A stretch of 64,000 bases of DNA from Bordetella pseudohinzii (GTDB lineage Bacteria > Pseudomonadota > Gammaproteobacteria > Burkholderiales > Burkholderiaceae_B), in contig NZ_JHEP02000005.1 of the NCBI RefSeq assembly GCF_000657795.2, forward strand, positions 1 through 64,000. The letters run 5' to 3'. Of this stretch, positions 32,882-42,080 are shown one piece after another (position 1 is the first letter of the stretch; each line of letters opens with the position of its first letter). Below the pieces are notes generated by a model. That model worked only from the letters and a program-made list of their open reading frames with translations, made no database searches and was not told the DNA's origin. The position numbers and the translations under genes were made by a program.

Positions 32882-33478
32882 ATGACGTTCTCTTCCTCGG
32901 CAACCCGCGCCGAACCGGCTTCAGTCGATGACCTGCTGCTCGGCTGGAATGGCAGCGAAGATCTCTGGGTGTTTGCCTACGGTTCGCTGATCTGGCGGCC
33001 CAACTTCAATTGGATGGAAAGACGACTGGCCACGGTGCGCGGCTATCACCGCTCGCTTTGCCTGTGGTCGCATGATCATCGCGGCTCGCCGGATCTGCCC
33101 GGCCTGGTGTTCGGCCTGGACCGTGGCGGTTGTTGCCGGGGTGTGGCTTACCGCATCGCCGCTTCAGAGGTGGTGCCGACTTTCCGGATGCTGTGGGCGC
33201 GCGAGATGCTGCGAGGCGCCTATGTGCCGCGCTGGCTGAGTTGCGAGACGGACGAGAACGCCGTGCGCGGTCTGGTCTTTCTGCTCAATCGCCGCTGCGA
33301 AGATTATGCGCGCGGCCTCTCCGAAGATCGGCTGCTGGACTCCGTGCGGCGCGCGGTGGGCCAGTCCGGGCCCTGCCTGGACTATGTGGTGCAGACGGAG
33401 CAGGCGCTGCGCGCCAGCGGCATCGACGATGGGCGTCTGGGCGCGCTGGTACGCAGGCTGGCGCAGGCGGCGGGCTGA
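32882..33478 (+). CDS. chaC: ChaC-like gamma-glutamylcyclotransferase
   Basis: A 198-residue protein of the ChaC family, which releases 5-oxoproline from glutathione in the cytoplasm. The family loop WVFAYGSLIWRPNF and the following RGYHRSLCLWSHDHRGSP are clear. GLVFGLDRGGCCRGVAYRI follows, and SCETDENAVRGLVFLLNR lies in the second half. The catalytic Glu is expected near the WAREML segment. Length is in the usual range. The 160-bp upstream spacer has no obvious promoter but contains a T-run at 32741-32748. Confidence 0.88.
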   Translation: MTFSSSATRAEPASVDDLLLGWNGSEDLWVFAYGSLIWRPNFNWMERRLATVRGYHRSLCLWSHDHRGSPDLPGLVFGLDRGGCCRGVAYRIAASEVVPTFRMLWAREMLRGAYVPRWLSCETDENAVRGLVFLLNRRCEDYARGLSEDRLLDSVRRAVGQSGPCLDYVVQTEQALRASGIDDGRLGALVRRLAQAAG

Positions 33479-33490
33479 GCCCGCCGGCGC

Positions 33491-34042
33491 TCAGAAGTGC
33501 CAGCGGCCGAAGACGAAGAGCACGTTGCCGTTGCCCTTGCCGCCCGGGATATAGGTGGCGTAGAGCATGGCGTCTTTATAGCCCGCGCCCACCAGGGGCA
33601 GGATGCCCGGGAAGGGCACATAACTCATGATGTCGTGGCGGGCGGTCAGGAACACCGTGTAGCCGGCGCCCAGGCGGAAGTTGTCGCTGACCTTGCCGAT
33701 TTTCAGGAAGCCATAGCCCGCCAGCGGCTCGACCTTGCTGTGCGAGTCCAGGAAGGCCATGGCGTACAGGCCCTGCCAATCGCCGTCCTCGTCGTAGATG
33801 CTGCGGCCCCAGCCGCCGCCCCAGGCGTTTTCATTGAAGGAGCGGATTTTCTCGGCGCTATACATCGAGCGGTTGTGCCAGGAATATCCGGTGACGTAGA
33901 GGTCATTGCCGCCTTCGGACCAGATCTGGTCCAGGCGCTGGCAGGCGGATTGTGCCCAGGATGGCAGGCTGTCACAGGCATGGGATAGCGCGGGCAGGCA
34001 GAGCAGAAGGGCGGCGAGAAACTGGCGAAACGGAATCGACAC
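33491..34042 (-). CDS. pagP: Lipid A palmitoyltransferase PagP
   Basis: A 183-residue outer-membrane beta-barrel enzyme that adds palmitate to lipid A. A signal peptide (about 1-22) precedes the amphipathic helix and barrel. The active-site residues are visible as His56 in YSWHNRSMY and Asp99-Ser100 in AMAFLDSHSKVEP; the chain ends in the aromatic strand VFGRWHF. In Bordetella bronchiseptica PagP is needed for persistence and complement resistance. The start is GTG at 34042, the only one giving a signal peptide of normal length; longer frames upstream are out of context. It converges with the ChaC-like gene. Confidence 0.93.
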   Translation of the reverse strand: MSIPFRQFLAALLLCLPALSHACDSLPSWAQSACQRLDQIWSEGGNDLYVTGYSWHNRSMYSAEKIRSFNENAWGGGWGRSIYDEDGDWQGLYAMAFLDSHSKVEPLAGYGFLKIGKVSDNFRLGAGYTVFLTARHDIMSYVPFPGILPLVGAGYKDAMLYATYIPGGKGNGNVLFVFGRWHF

Positions 34043-34119
34043 GACGAAAACACACTGAACAAATGACAAGATCGATGCACCAAATGTACACCGATCGGCC
34101 CCCCGCTTTTGTCGTGTTT

Positions 34120-35589
34120 TTATAGCAGAAAGAGGGTGGCCAGCCCGAGAAAGATGAAAAACCCCAGGGAGTCGGTCGCGAAAGTCAGCAGGACCGAGGA
34201 CCCGATGGCGGGGTCCTTGCCGAAACGGGCTCGGACCATGGGAACGAGCACGCCCACGCTGGCGCCGACCAGCATGTTGCAGATCATGGCCGCCATCATC
34301 ACCAGGGCAATGGACAGCGAATCCGAAATGGCCCAGGCGAAGGCCGCGGCCACCAGGCTGCCGCACAGGCCGACCAGGAGGGTGACCAGCATCTCGCGCT
34401 TGACCAGTTGCCAGATGTTGCGTCCGGTGATGCGGCCCACCGCCAGCGCCCGGATGATCATGGTCATGGTCTGATTGCCGGAGTTGCCGCCGATGCCGGC
34501 CACGATGGACATCAGGAAGGCCAGGATCACGATATGGCTGACCGTGCCTTCGAAACGCGAGGCCACGAAAGACGCGGTGGCGGCCGTACAGAGGTTAAAA
34601 AGCAGCCAGGGCGCGCGATTGCGCAGGGCCATGGAGACCGGCGCGAAGATGTCTTCTTCTTGCAGACCGGCGCGGGAGAGCGCCTGCTCCTGGGAGTCTT
34701 CGCGCATTACGTCCACCACGTCGGCGATGGTGACCCGGCCGATCAGGCGGCCCTGCTCGTCGGTGACGGGCGCGGAGACGAGGTCGTAGCGCTCGAAGGC
34801 GCCCGCGGCGTCGGCATCGGAATCCAGCGGCCCCAGCGTGAGGTAGTCGGTATTCATGACCGAGCGGACCTCGGTTTCCGGCTCGCTGACCAGCAGCACG
34901 GCGATGGGCAGCACGCCTTGCAGCTTGTCCTGGCGGTCGACCACGAAGATCTGGTCGGTGTGGTCGGGCAGCTCGTGCAGGCGGCGCAGATAGCGCAGCA
35001 CGACTTCGAGCGAGACGTCCTCGCGCACGCGGACCATCTCGAAGTCCATGATGGCGCCGACGCTGTCCTCGGGGTAGCCCATGGCTTCGAGGAGCTGCGC
35101 GCGCTCTTCTTCGGTGAGGCCCTTCTGGACCTCGGCCACGACGTCGGGCGGCAGGTCGGGCGCCAGGTCGGCCAGCTCGTCGGCATCCATATTGCCGGTG
35201 GCGGCCATGAGGTCCTGGCGGTCCATCGCCTCGATCAGCGACTCGCGGACCCAGTCTTCGACCTCCAACAGCACGTCGGCGTCGTGCTCGGGACTGACCA
35301 GCTGCCAGACCTGCTGGCGCGCGTCCTTGGGCAGGGACTCCAGGATGAAGGCGATATCGGCCGGGTGCAGGCGGTTGATCAGCGTCTGCAGTTCCGCCTG
35401 CTGCTGCCGCTCGACCAGGTCTTCAACCAGGCCGGCCTTGCGGTCGCCCTGCTCCTGGCGATGCACAAGATCGGAGACGACCTGCTGGCGCCGCAGGCAT
35501 TCCTGGACTTCTTCCAGTGCGTGCTGGGCGTCTTCGGGGTCCAGGCGGCGGGGCGTCGCGGGAGTCTTTTGCGCGGCGGACTGCGTCAT
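34120..35589 (-). CDS. mgtE: Magnesium transporter MgtE
   Basis: A 489-residue Mg2+ channel. Order of domains: N-terminal helical MgtE_N superhelix (about 50-165, HPADIAFILESLPKDARQQVWQL), a pair of CBS domains (about 165-290), and five transmembrane helices (about 330-489) including GIGGNSGNQTMTMIIRAL, the conserved pore signature, and an Asp in the last helix (FATDSLGFFIFLG). Mg2+ binding to the cytosolic part closes the channel. The yciA-like gene is immediately upstream on the same strand, with pagP downstream. Confidence 0.96.
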   Translation of the reverse strand: MTQSAAQKTPATPRRLDPEDAQHALEEVQECLRRQQVVSDLVHRQEQGDRKAGLVEDLVERQQQAELQTLINRLHPADIAFILESLPKDARQQVWQLVSPEHDADVLLEVEDWVRESLIEAMDRQDLMAATGNMDADELADLAPDLPPDVVAEVQKGLTEEERAQLLEAMGYPEDSVGAIMDFEMVRVREDVSLEVVLRYLRRLHELPDHTDQIFVVDRQDKLQGVLPIAVLLVSEPETEVRSVMNTDYLTLGPLDSDADAAGAFERYDLVSAPVTDEQGRLIGRVTIADVVDVMREDSQEQALSRAGLQEEDIFAPVSMALRNRAPWLLFNLCTAATASFVASRFEGTVSHIVILAFLMSIVAGIGGNSGNQTMTMIIRALAVGRITGRNIWQLVKREMLVTLLVGLCGSLVAAAFAWAISDSLSIALVMMAAMICNMLVGASVGVLVPMVRARFGKDPAIGSSVLLTFATDSLGFFIFLGLATLFLL

Positions 35590-35601
35590 GCGAATCGGGG
35601 C

Positions 35602-36006
35602 TCAGAGGGTAGGCAGCGGGCGGCTGCGGCGGGCCTCGTCGGTGGCGACGTAGGTCAGCGTGGCATCGGTGACTTTGACGATTTCGGCGTCCAGCCGCTG
35701 GCGCTGCGCATAGACTTCGACTTCGACCGTGACGGACGTGGTCCCTGTCTTGACGACATGGGCGTAGAAGCTCAACAGGTCGCCGACAAAAACCGGTTTC
35801 TTGAACTGGAAGGCATTGACCGCCACGGTGGCGACACGGCCCGCGGCGCGGCGCGCCGCCGGGATGGAGCCCGCGATATCGACTTGGGACATGATCCAGC
35901 CGCCAAAGACATCGCCATGGATGTTGGCGTCGGCCGGCATCGGCATGACGCGCAATACGGGCTCTCGGCCGGCGGGCAGGGTGGTGGACTGGGGTTTGGT
36001 CGTCAT
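35602..36006 (-). CDS. yciA: YciA-like acyl-CoA thioesterase
   Basis: A 134-residue hot-dog-fold acyl-CoA thioesterase. ADANIHGDVFGGWIMSQVDIAG carries the catalytic Asp segment characteristic of YciA and BACH enzymes, followed by VAVNAFQFKKPVFVGDLLSFYAHV. It hydrolyses a broad range of acyl-CoAs in the cytoplasm. The start ATG at 36006 begins the conserved region; the open frame upstream overlaps the YeiH-like gene and is spurious. It is 12 bp upstream of mgtE and likely cotranscribed. Confidence 0.93.
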   Translation of the reverse strand: MTTKPQSTTLPAGREPVLRVMPMPADANIHGDVFGGWIMSQVDIAGSIPAARRAAGRVATVAVNAFQFKKPVFVGDLLSFYAHVVKTGTTSVTVEVEVYAQRQRLDAEIVKVTDATLTYVATDEARRSRPLPTL

Positions 36007-36086
36007 GGCCGGCTCCTGATGGCGAACCGACCGATTATGCAGGAAAAACGCGACCCGGGCGTGTCGTCGGCGGCCCGGGTCGGCGA

Positions 36087-37124
36087 TCAGGCGGCCAGTT
36101 TGACGATGCCGTAGCCGCCGGCCAGCAGCCAGATGTACAGAATAAAGCCCAGCGCCAGCACGCGCGGGCCGGCCTTGCGGATCTGCGCAAAGCGGGTTTC
36201 GATGCCCAGGGCCGTCATGGCCATGGTGAGCACGAAGACGTCCAGGCGGCGAATGGCGGTGATGAGTTCGGCGGGCAGGACATTGAGCGAATTGACGATG
36301 GCCAGCGCCAGGAAACCGACCGCGAACCAGGGCACCGGCAGGCGGCCGCCGCCTTGGGCGGACTCGTCGCTGCCGCGGCTGCGCAGCCACATGCCCAGCA
36401 CCAGCAGCACCGGCACCAGCAGGGCGACGCGGGTCATCTTCACGATGGTGGCGACTTCGGTCGTGGCCGGGTCGATATTGCTGGCCGCGCCGACGACCTG
36501 GGCGACCTCATGTATGGTGCCGCCGATATAGATGCCCAGCGCCTGGGTATCGAAATCGAGCCAGCCCGCGTGATAGGCCACCGGGTAGAGAAACATGGAC
36601 AGTGTGCCGAAGAGCACCACCGTGGCCACGGCGACGGCGCTTTTGTGGGGGGCGGCGCGCAGGGTGGGCTCGAAGGCGAGCACGGCCGCGGCGCCGCAGA
36701 TGGCGCTGCCGGCCGAGGTCAGCATGGCGGTGTCGCGGTCCAGCCCCAGCAGCCGCTGGCCGACCACGGTGCCGATGACCAGGGTGCCCACGACCACGGC
36801 CACGGAAACCGCCAGGCCGGGCAGGCCGACGGCCATGATCTGCTGGATGCTGATGTTCAGGCCATAGAAGGCCACCGCGATGCGCAATAGCCGCCGCGCG
36901 GTGAAGTTGACGCCCACGCCCCAGTCCGCCGGCATGGTGCCGCGCAGGAAGTTGCCGTAGAGCATGCCGCACACGATGCCGACCACCAGCGGCGAGAAGC
37001 CCAGCTGCTTGATGGCGGGGATATCGGCCAGCTGCACGACGGCGCCGGCCATGAGGGCGACAAAAAGCACGCCGTTGAATTTGTCGCGCCAGGGAGTGGG
37101 GGCGGGGAGGGCTGCGGTTGACAT
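36087..37124 (-). CDS. yeiH: YeiH/UPF0324 family membrane transporter
   Basis: A 345-residue membrane protein with about ten to eleven hydrophobic segments. GVNFTARRLLRIAVAFYGLNIS, LTSAGSAICGAAAVLAFEP and GGTIHEVAQVVGAAS are typical of UPF0324 (YeiH) proteins, annotated as putative sulfate or sulfite exporters; the substrate is not proven here. The start ATG at 37124 gives the usual cytoplasmic tail before helix 1; an upstream extension would run through the regulatory spacer. It is divergent from a LysR gene, the same arrangement as yeiH-yeiE in E. coli. Confidence 0.92.
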   Translation of the reverse strand: MSTAALPAPTPWRDKFNGVLFVALMAGAVVQLADIPAIKQLGFSPLVVGIVCGMLYGNFLRGTMPADWGVGVNFTARRLLRIAVAFYGLNISIQQIMAVGLPGLAVSVAVVVGTLVIGTVVGQRLLGLDRDTAMLTSAGSAICGAAAVLAFEPTLRAAPHKSAVAVATVVLFGTLSMFLYPVAYHAGWLDFDTQALGIYIGGTIHEVAQVVGAASNIDPATTEVATIVKMTRVALLVPVLLVLGMWLRSRGSDESAQGGGRLPVPWFAVGFLALAIVNSLNVLPAELITAIRRLDVFVLTMAMTALGIETRFAQIRKAGPRVLALGFILYIWLLAGGYGIVKLAA

Positions 37125-37142
37125 GGGTAGGGGGATAACTAA

Positions 37143-37177
37143 ATAACTGGAGGAAATATTACGGCCTTGCCAGTTAT
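37143..37177. promoter_or_regulatory. Inverted repeat, candidate LysR operator
   Basis: ATAACTGG at 37143-37150 and CCAGTTAT at 37170-37177 form a perfect 8-bp inverted repeat 19 bp apart, in the AT-rich 104-bp spacer between the YeiH-like transporter and the LysR gene. The site lies next to the transporter start. Further pairs, GGAAATATT at 37152-37160 and the related GATATTTTCC at 37220-37229, may be additional half-sites. LysR regulators usually bind such dyads between divergent genes. Confidence 0.55.
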
Positions 37178-37228
37178 CTGAAAAATCTTTATTTTCTATA
37201 TGTAATATAAGAATTTCCGATATTTTCC

Positions 37229-38107
37229 ATGACACCCGACCAGCTCCTGAGCTTTGCCTGCGTGGCCGACCTCGGCAATATCAGCCGCGCCGCGCAGCAG
37301 CTGCATCTGTCCCAGCCCGCGCTGTCGGGCCAGCTGCGCATGTTGCAGGAGTGGTTCGGCGAGCCGCTGTATCGCCGCAGCGGCCATGGCATTGCCCTGA
37401 CCGAGGCCGGCGAGCGCCTGGCCGCCCACGCCCGGCAGCTGCGCCAGGTCTATGGCCAGGCGCGCGCCATGCGCGACGCGTGGCGCGGTCTGGAGACGGG
37501 GTCTTTACGCCTGGGCGGCAGCACGACGCCGGCCAGCTATCTCCTGCCCGCCCTGGTGGCGCAGTTCCGGGCGGACTACCCCTCGGTCAGCCTGCATCTA
37601 TCGGATGGCAACACCCGCCAGATCGTGGAGCGGCTGCCCACGCTGGACCTGGCTTTCATCGAAGGGCAGGTGCCCGCGGGCCTGCCCGCCGATACCGAAG
37701 TCCATGCCTGGCGGCGCGATGAGGTCGTGGCCATCGTGCGCGCCGACCATGCGCTGGCGCGGCGCGGCACGGCGACGCTGGCGGAACTGGCCTCGCTGCC
37801 GCTGGTCATGCGCGAGCCGGGTTCGGGCGTCAGGCGGCTGGTGGAACAGGCTTTCGAGCAGGCCGCGCTGCCCGTGGTGGCGGGTCTGGAGCTGGCCGGG
37901 GTGGAGGGCGTGAAGCAGGCGGTGCGCGCCGGGCTGGGCGTGGGCTTTGTTTCGGTGATGTCCATGCGCCACGAGGATGGCACCCTGGCCGCGCTGCGCA
38001 TCGCGCCCGAGGCCATGACGCGCACGCTGAGCATCCTGGTGCCGCACGCGCAAGCCTGCTCGCGCGCGGCACGGCGCTTCCTGGCCGCCTGTCAGGCGGC
38101 CGTCTGA
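37229..38107 (+). CDS. LysR family transcriptional regulator (YeiE-like)
   Basis: A 292-residue LysR regulator. The N-terminal helix-turn-helix is LLSFACVADLGNISRAAQQLHLSQPALSGQL; the rest is a periplasmic-binding-protein-like effector domain with the LPALVAQFRADYPSVSLHLSDGNT segment. Its place next to a yeiH-like gene suggests it controls sulfite or related anion export, as YeiE does in enterobacteria; that is inference. Its 3' end overlaps the convergent amidohydrolase by 16 bp. Confidence 0.92.
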   Translation: MTPDQLLSFACVADLGNISRAAQQLHLSQPALSGQLRMLQEWFGEPLYRRSGHGIALTEAGERLAAHARQLRQVYGQARAMRDAWRGLETGSLRLGGSTTPASYLLPALVAQFRADYPSVSLHLSDGNTRQIVERLPTLDLAFIEGQVPAGLPADTEVHAWRRDEVVAIVRADHALARRGTATLAELASLPLVMREPGSGVRRLVEQAFEQAALPVVAGLELAGVEGVKQAVRAGLGVGFVSVMSMRHEDGTLAALRIAPEAMTRTLSILVPHAQACSRAARRFLAACQAAV

Positions 38108-39312
38108 GGCGCGGCCGGCTGGGCCAGCCACTTGAGCGCCAGCTGGCTCCAGTAGGTGGCGCCCAGCGGGATCAGCTCGTCATTGAAGTCATAGCTGCCG
38201 TTGTGCAGCATGCAGGGACCGGCCCCGTGCCCGGCGTCGCGGTGATCGCCGCTGCCGTTGCCTATCCAGACGTAGCAGCCGGGTTTTTCCTGGAGCATGA
38301 AGGCGAAGTCTTCCGCGCCCATGGTGGGCGTGACCTTGTCGAAGACATTGTCCTGTCCCACGATGTCGCGCATCACCTCGACCGCGAACGCGGTCTCGGC
38401 GGCGTGATTGATGGTGGGCGGATAGTTGCGCATGAACTCGAACTCGAGGTCGCAGTTCATGGCCGCGCAGGTATGCCGGGCGATTTCTTCCATGCGGCGC
38501 TCGATCAGGTCCAGGGTCTCCAGCGTGAAGGTCCGGACGGTGCCGCGCATCTCGGCGTCGTTGGGCACGACGTTGTCGGCGCTGCCGGTGTGGATCTGGG
38601 TGATGGACAGCACGGCGGCTTCGAGCGGCGCGCGGTTGCGGGTGATGATGGTCTGCAGGCTCTGGGCCAGCTGCACCGCGGTCATGACCGGGTCCACGCC
38701 CAGATGGGGCATGCCGGCATGGGTGCCCTTGCCGGTGATGCGGATGACGAACTCATTGGCCGACGCCATGATGGGGCCGGCCGTGACGCCGAACTGGCCG
38801 GCGCGCATGCCGGGCCAGTTGTGCATGCCGAACACCGCGTCCATGGGGAAGCGGGTGAACAGGCCGTCGTCGATCATGCGCTTGGCGCCGCCGCCGCCTT
38901 CTTCGGCGGGCTGGAAGATGACATAGACCGTGCCGGCGAAATCCCGGTGCTGGGCCACCAGATAGCGCGCCGCGCCCAACAGCATGGCCGTGTGGCCGTC
39001 ATGGCCGCAGGCGTGCATCTTGCCGCCGTGCTGGCTGGCATGCGCGAAGGTGTTGATTTCCTGCATGGGCAGGGCGTCCAGGTCGGCGCGCAGGCCCACG
39101 GCGCGCGGGCCCGCCTGTTTGCCCTTGATGATGCCGACCACGCCGGTGCCGCCCAGGCCGCGATCGACGTCGATGCCCCAATCCTGCAGGCGCTGGGCCA
39201 CCAGATCGGCGGTGCGGAATTCTTCGAAGGCGAGTTCGGGATGCGCATGGATATCGCGCCTGAGCGCGGCGATCTCTTCGCGCCAGGCGAGGATGGGTTC
39301 GAGGATCTTCAT
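38092..39312 (-). CDS. M20 family amidohydrolase (hippurate hydrolase-like)
   Basis: A 406-residue M20D metallo-amidohydrolase, a paralogue of the protein at 1512-2705. It has VGLRADLDALPM, the metal motif HACGHDGHTAMLLGAA, the PAEEGGGGAKRMIDDG glutamates and HNWPGM, plus a late LHNGSYDFND His. Compared with the paralogue it has an extra glycine- and His-rich stretch (NGSGDHRDAGHGAG) before the last motif. The start ATG at 39312 is preferred to an upstream Met because it begins the domain as in relatives. It is divergent from the acyl-CoA ligase. The substrate is not known. Confidence 0.9.
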   Translation of the reverse strand: MKILEPILAWREEIAALRRDIHAHPELAFEEFRTADLVAQRLQDWGIDVDRGLGGTGVVGIIKGKQAGPRAVGLRADLDALPMQEINTFAHASQHGGKMHACGHDGHTAMLLGAARYLVAQHRDFAGTVYVIFQPAEEGGGGAKRMIDDGLFTRFPMDAVFGMHNWPGMRAGQFGVTAGPIMASANEFVIRITGKGTHAGMPHLGVDPVMTAVQLAQSLQTIITRNRAPLEAAVLSITQIHTGSADNVVPNDAEMRGTVRTFTLETLDLIERRMEEIARHTCAAMNCDLEFEFMRNYPPTINHAAETAFAVEVMRDIVGQDNVFDKVTPTMGAEDFAFMLQEKPGCYVWIGNGSGDHRDAGHGAGPCMLHNGSYDFNDELIPLGATYWSQLALKWLAQPAAPQTAA

Positions 39313-39389
39313 GCGGAAATCTCTATATGTGAGCAGGAACTTTTGAAGGGTATCATCAAACAAAAAACAAACTAAATGGAGGCAAACCC

Positions 39390-41075
39390 ATGCTGCGACC
39401 CTGGCTCGCGCACTATCCGCAGGGCGTTCCCACCGAGATCTCCACCGAACCCTATACCTCGCTGACCGACCTGCTGGACCAGGCCTGCCAGCGCCATGCC
39501 GGGCGCATCGCCTGCACGGCCATGGGCAGTGATATCCGTTTTCGCCAGATCGACGAGTGGGCGCGCGCCTTTGCCGCCTGGCTGCAGGCCCGCGGCCTGG
39601 AACGCGGGAGCCGGGTCGCCCTGATGATGCCCAATGTGCCAGCCTATCTGGTGGCGCTGCTGGGCACCTTCCGGGCGGGCATGGTGGTGGTCAACGTCAA
39701 TCCGCTCTACAAGGCCGACGAGCTGGAGCGCCAGCTGCTCGACAGCGGCGCGGAGACCATCGTCATCCTGGAGAACTTCGCGGCCACCTTGCAGGCCGTG
39801 GGCAATCGCGGCGCGCTCAAGCATGTGGTGGTGGTGGGGCCCGGCGACCTGCTGGGCGGCCTGAAGGCGCCCCTGGTCAATTTTGCGGCGCGGCATATCA
39901 AGAAGCTGGTGCCGGCATGGCATGTGGACGGGGCCTGGCCGTGGACGCGCGTCCTGCAGGAAGGCGCCCGCGCGAACTTTTCGGCGCCGGCCCTGGGCAT
40001 GAGCGACCTGGCGGTGCTGCAATACACCGGCGGCACGACGGGCGTGCCCAAAGGGGCGATGCTGTCGCATGGCAATCTGGTGGCCAATGTGCTGCAGGTC
40101 GCGGCCATGGCGCGGCCGGTGCTGGGCGATCTGGGCGGCCCGCAGCTGACGGTGATCAGCGCCTTGCCGCTCTACCATGTGTTTGCCCTGACGGTGTGCG
40201 GGCTGTTCGGCATGCACGCCGGCATGCGCAATCTGCTGATCATCAATCCCCGCGACCAGGCCGCCCTGATCGCGGCCTGGAGGCGCGCGCCGGTCAATGT
40301 CTTTCCGGGCGTCAACACCTTGTTCAATGCGCTGGCCGGCAATCCGGCCTTTGCCGCCCTGGATTTTTCCGGCCTGCGCCTGACCCTGGGCGGCGGCATG
40401 GCGGTCCAGCCTTCGGTGGCCGAGCGCTGGCTGCAGATCACCGGCCATCCGCTGATCGAGGGCTATGGCCTGTCGGAGACCTCGCCGGTGGCGACCGTCA
40501 ATCCCACCAGTTCGGCGGCCTATTCGGGGTCCATCGGCCTGCCGCTGCCGTCGACCGACCTGGCCATCCTGGATGACCAAGGCAATGAAGTGCCGCTGGG
40601 CGAACGCGGCGAGGTCGCGATCCGCGGCCCCCAGGTCATGGCCGGCTATTGGGGCAAGCCCGAGGAAACCCGCCTGGTCATGACGGCCGACGGCTTTTTC
40701 CGCACGGGCGACATCGGCATCATGGACGAGCGCGGCTATACGCGCATCGTCGACCGCAAGAAGGACATGATCGCCGTGTCCGGCTTCAAGGTCTATCCGA
40801 ACGAGGTGGAGGCCGTCATCGCGGCCTGCCCGGGGGTGCAGGAGTGCGCCGTGATCGGCGTGCCCGATGAGCATTCGGGCGAGGCGGTGCGCGCCTATGT
40901 GGTCAGGCGCGACCCGTCGGTCAGCGAGGCCGATATCCTCAAATGGTGCGAAAGCCGGCTGACGGGCTATAAGCGCCCGCGCGCCGTGGTGTTCCGCGAT
41001 GAGCTGCCCAAGAGCAATGTGGGCAAGATCCTGCGGCGCGAGCTGCGCGACGAAGTCCTGGCGGGGCAGGGCTGA
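39390..41075 (+). CDS. fadD: Long-chain fatty acid:CoA ligase, FadD-like
   Basis: A 561-residue adenylate-forming enzyme that activates fatty acids to acyl-CoA. The AMP-binding loop is YTGGTTGVPKG at 212-222, GYGLSET is at 358-364, and the hinge and C-domain motifs appear in RTGDIGIMDERGYTRIVDRKKDMI and the conserved Lys in LPKSNVGKILRREL. These match FadD rather than acetyl-CoA synthetase. The start ATG is preceded by GGAGG. It may form a separate operon; the monophosphatase gene is convergent. Confidence 0.93.
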   Translation: MLRPWLAHYPQGVPTEISTEPYTSLTDLLDQACQRHAGRIACTAMGSDIRFRQIDEWARAFAAWLQARGLERGSRVALMMPNVPAYLVALLGTFRAGMVVVNVNPLYKADELERQLLDSGAETIVILENFAATLQAVGNRGALKHVVVVGPGDLLGGLKAPLVNFAARHIKKLVPAWHVDGAWPWTRVLQEGARANFSAPALGMSDLAVLQYTGGTTGVPKGAMLSHGNLVANVLQVAAMARPVLGDLGGPQLTVISALPLYHVFALTVCGLFGMHAGMRNLLIINPRDQAALIAAWRRAPVNVFPGVNTLFNALAGNPAFAALDFSGLRLTLGGGMAVQPSVAERWLQITGHPLIEGYGLSETSPVATVNPTSSAAYSGSIGLPLPSTDLAILDDQGNEVPLGERGEVAIRGPQVMAGYWGKPEETRLVMTADGFFRTGDIGIMDERGYTRIVDRKKDMIAVSGFKVYPNEVEAVIAACPGVQECAVIGVPDEHSGEAVRAYVVRRDPSVSEADILKWCESRLTGYKRPRAVVFRDELPKSNVGKILRRELRDEVLAGQG

Positions 41076-41093
41076 GCCCGCGCCTGGTTGTCT

Positions 41094-41966
41094 TCAGGCG
41101 GGCACCCTGAGGTGGGGCGTGATCATGTCGTGCAGGGATTCGTACACGGCCGGATTGCCCGCCACCAGGCGGCCGGCGACCGGCCAGGGATCCTGGCGGT
41201 CCATGTCGCGGCAGATGCCGCCGGCTTCGCGCACGATCAGGGTGCCCGCGGCGACATCCCAGGGCGCCAGGCCCATTTCCCAGTAGCCATCGTAGCGGCC
41301 GCAGGCGACCCAGGCCAGGTCGAGCGCCGCCGCGCCCATGCGGCGCACGCCGCGCACGCGGCAGATGGCGTCGTTAAGCATGGGCATGTATTCGGGCGCG
41401 AAGGAAAAGTCGCGGAAGGGGAAACCGGTGGCCAGCACGGCGTCTTCCAGGCGCGGCGTGCGCGAGCAGGAAATGCGCCGGCCGTTGAGCCAGGAGCCGA
41501 TGCCGTAGACGCCGGCGAACAGCTCTTCGCGGTTGGGATCGTAGACCACGCCGATGACGGGCGTGTCTTCTTGCAGGGGCGCGCCAGGCGAGGCCTGGGT
41601 GCCGGCATGCGCCACCAGGGCAATGGAAACGGCGTAATGCGGGATGCCGCTGAGAAAATTCGTGGTGCCGTCCAGGGGGTCGATATACCAGGTGGCCGGG
41701 CCTTGGGCCGCGCCGCCGGTTTCCTCGGCGACAATGCCGTAGGCCGGGCTGCGTTCGCGCAGGATTTCCAGGATGGCGGCTTCCGCTTCGCGGTCGGCCT
41801 GAGAGACCAGGTCGTTGCGGGCCTTGTGATCGATGATGAGGTCGCTGCGGTGATGGGCATACGACTGCAAGATGGCCGCGCCGGCGTGCGCCGCGCTCAC
41901 CGCGATATCAATGGCGGCGCCGAGATCGAGCATCGCCTTGGGGGGGAGAGTCTCTGAGCTTTGCAT
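41094..41966 (-). CDS. Inositol monophosphatase family protein
   Basis: A 290-residue Mg2+-dependent phosphatase of the IMPase/SuhB family. The metal-site motifs are complete: the [11 protein letters not shown] segment, [22 protein letters not shown], and [21 protein letters not shown] at the C-terminal side. The family includes inositol-1-phosphatase, CysQ and SuhB; this one is closest in style to the SuhB/IMPase group by eye, but the substrate is uncertain. It converges with the acyl-CoA ligase and diverges from mnmC. Confidence 0.92.
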   Translation of the reverse strand: MQSSETLPPKAMLDLGAAIDIAVSAAHAGAAILQSYAHHRSDLIIDHKARNDLVSQADREAEAAILEILRERSPAYGIVAEETGGAAQGPATWYIDPLDGTTNFLSGIPHYAVSIALVAHAGTQASPGAPLQEDTPVIGVVYDPNREELFAGVYGIGSWLNGRRISCSRTPRLEDAVLATGFPFRDFSFAPEYMPMLNDAICRVRGVRRMGAAALDLAWVACGRYDGYWEMGLAPWDVAAGTLIVREAGGICRDMDRQDPWPVAGRLVAGNPAVYESLHDMITPHLRVPA

Positions 41967-42080
41967 GAGTCGAGTGTAAGCCCAGGCAACTCGAACGCTG
42001 TTTTTTTACGACAATTTAATCTTTTGGCGTGGCTTGAGGCCAACGCATTCCTGACCGGCGGGCCGTATCGCCGCAAAACC

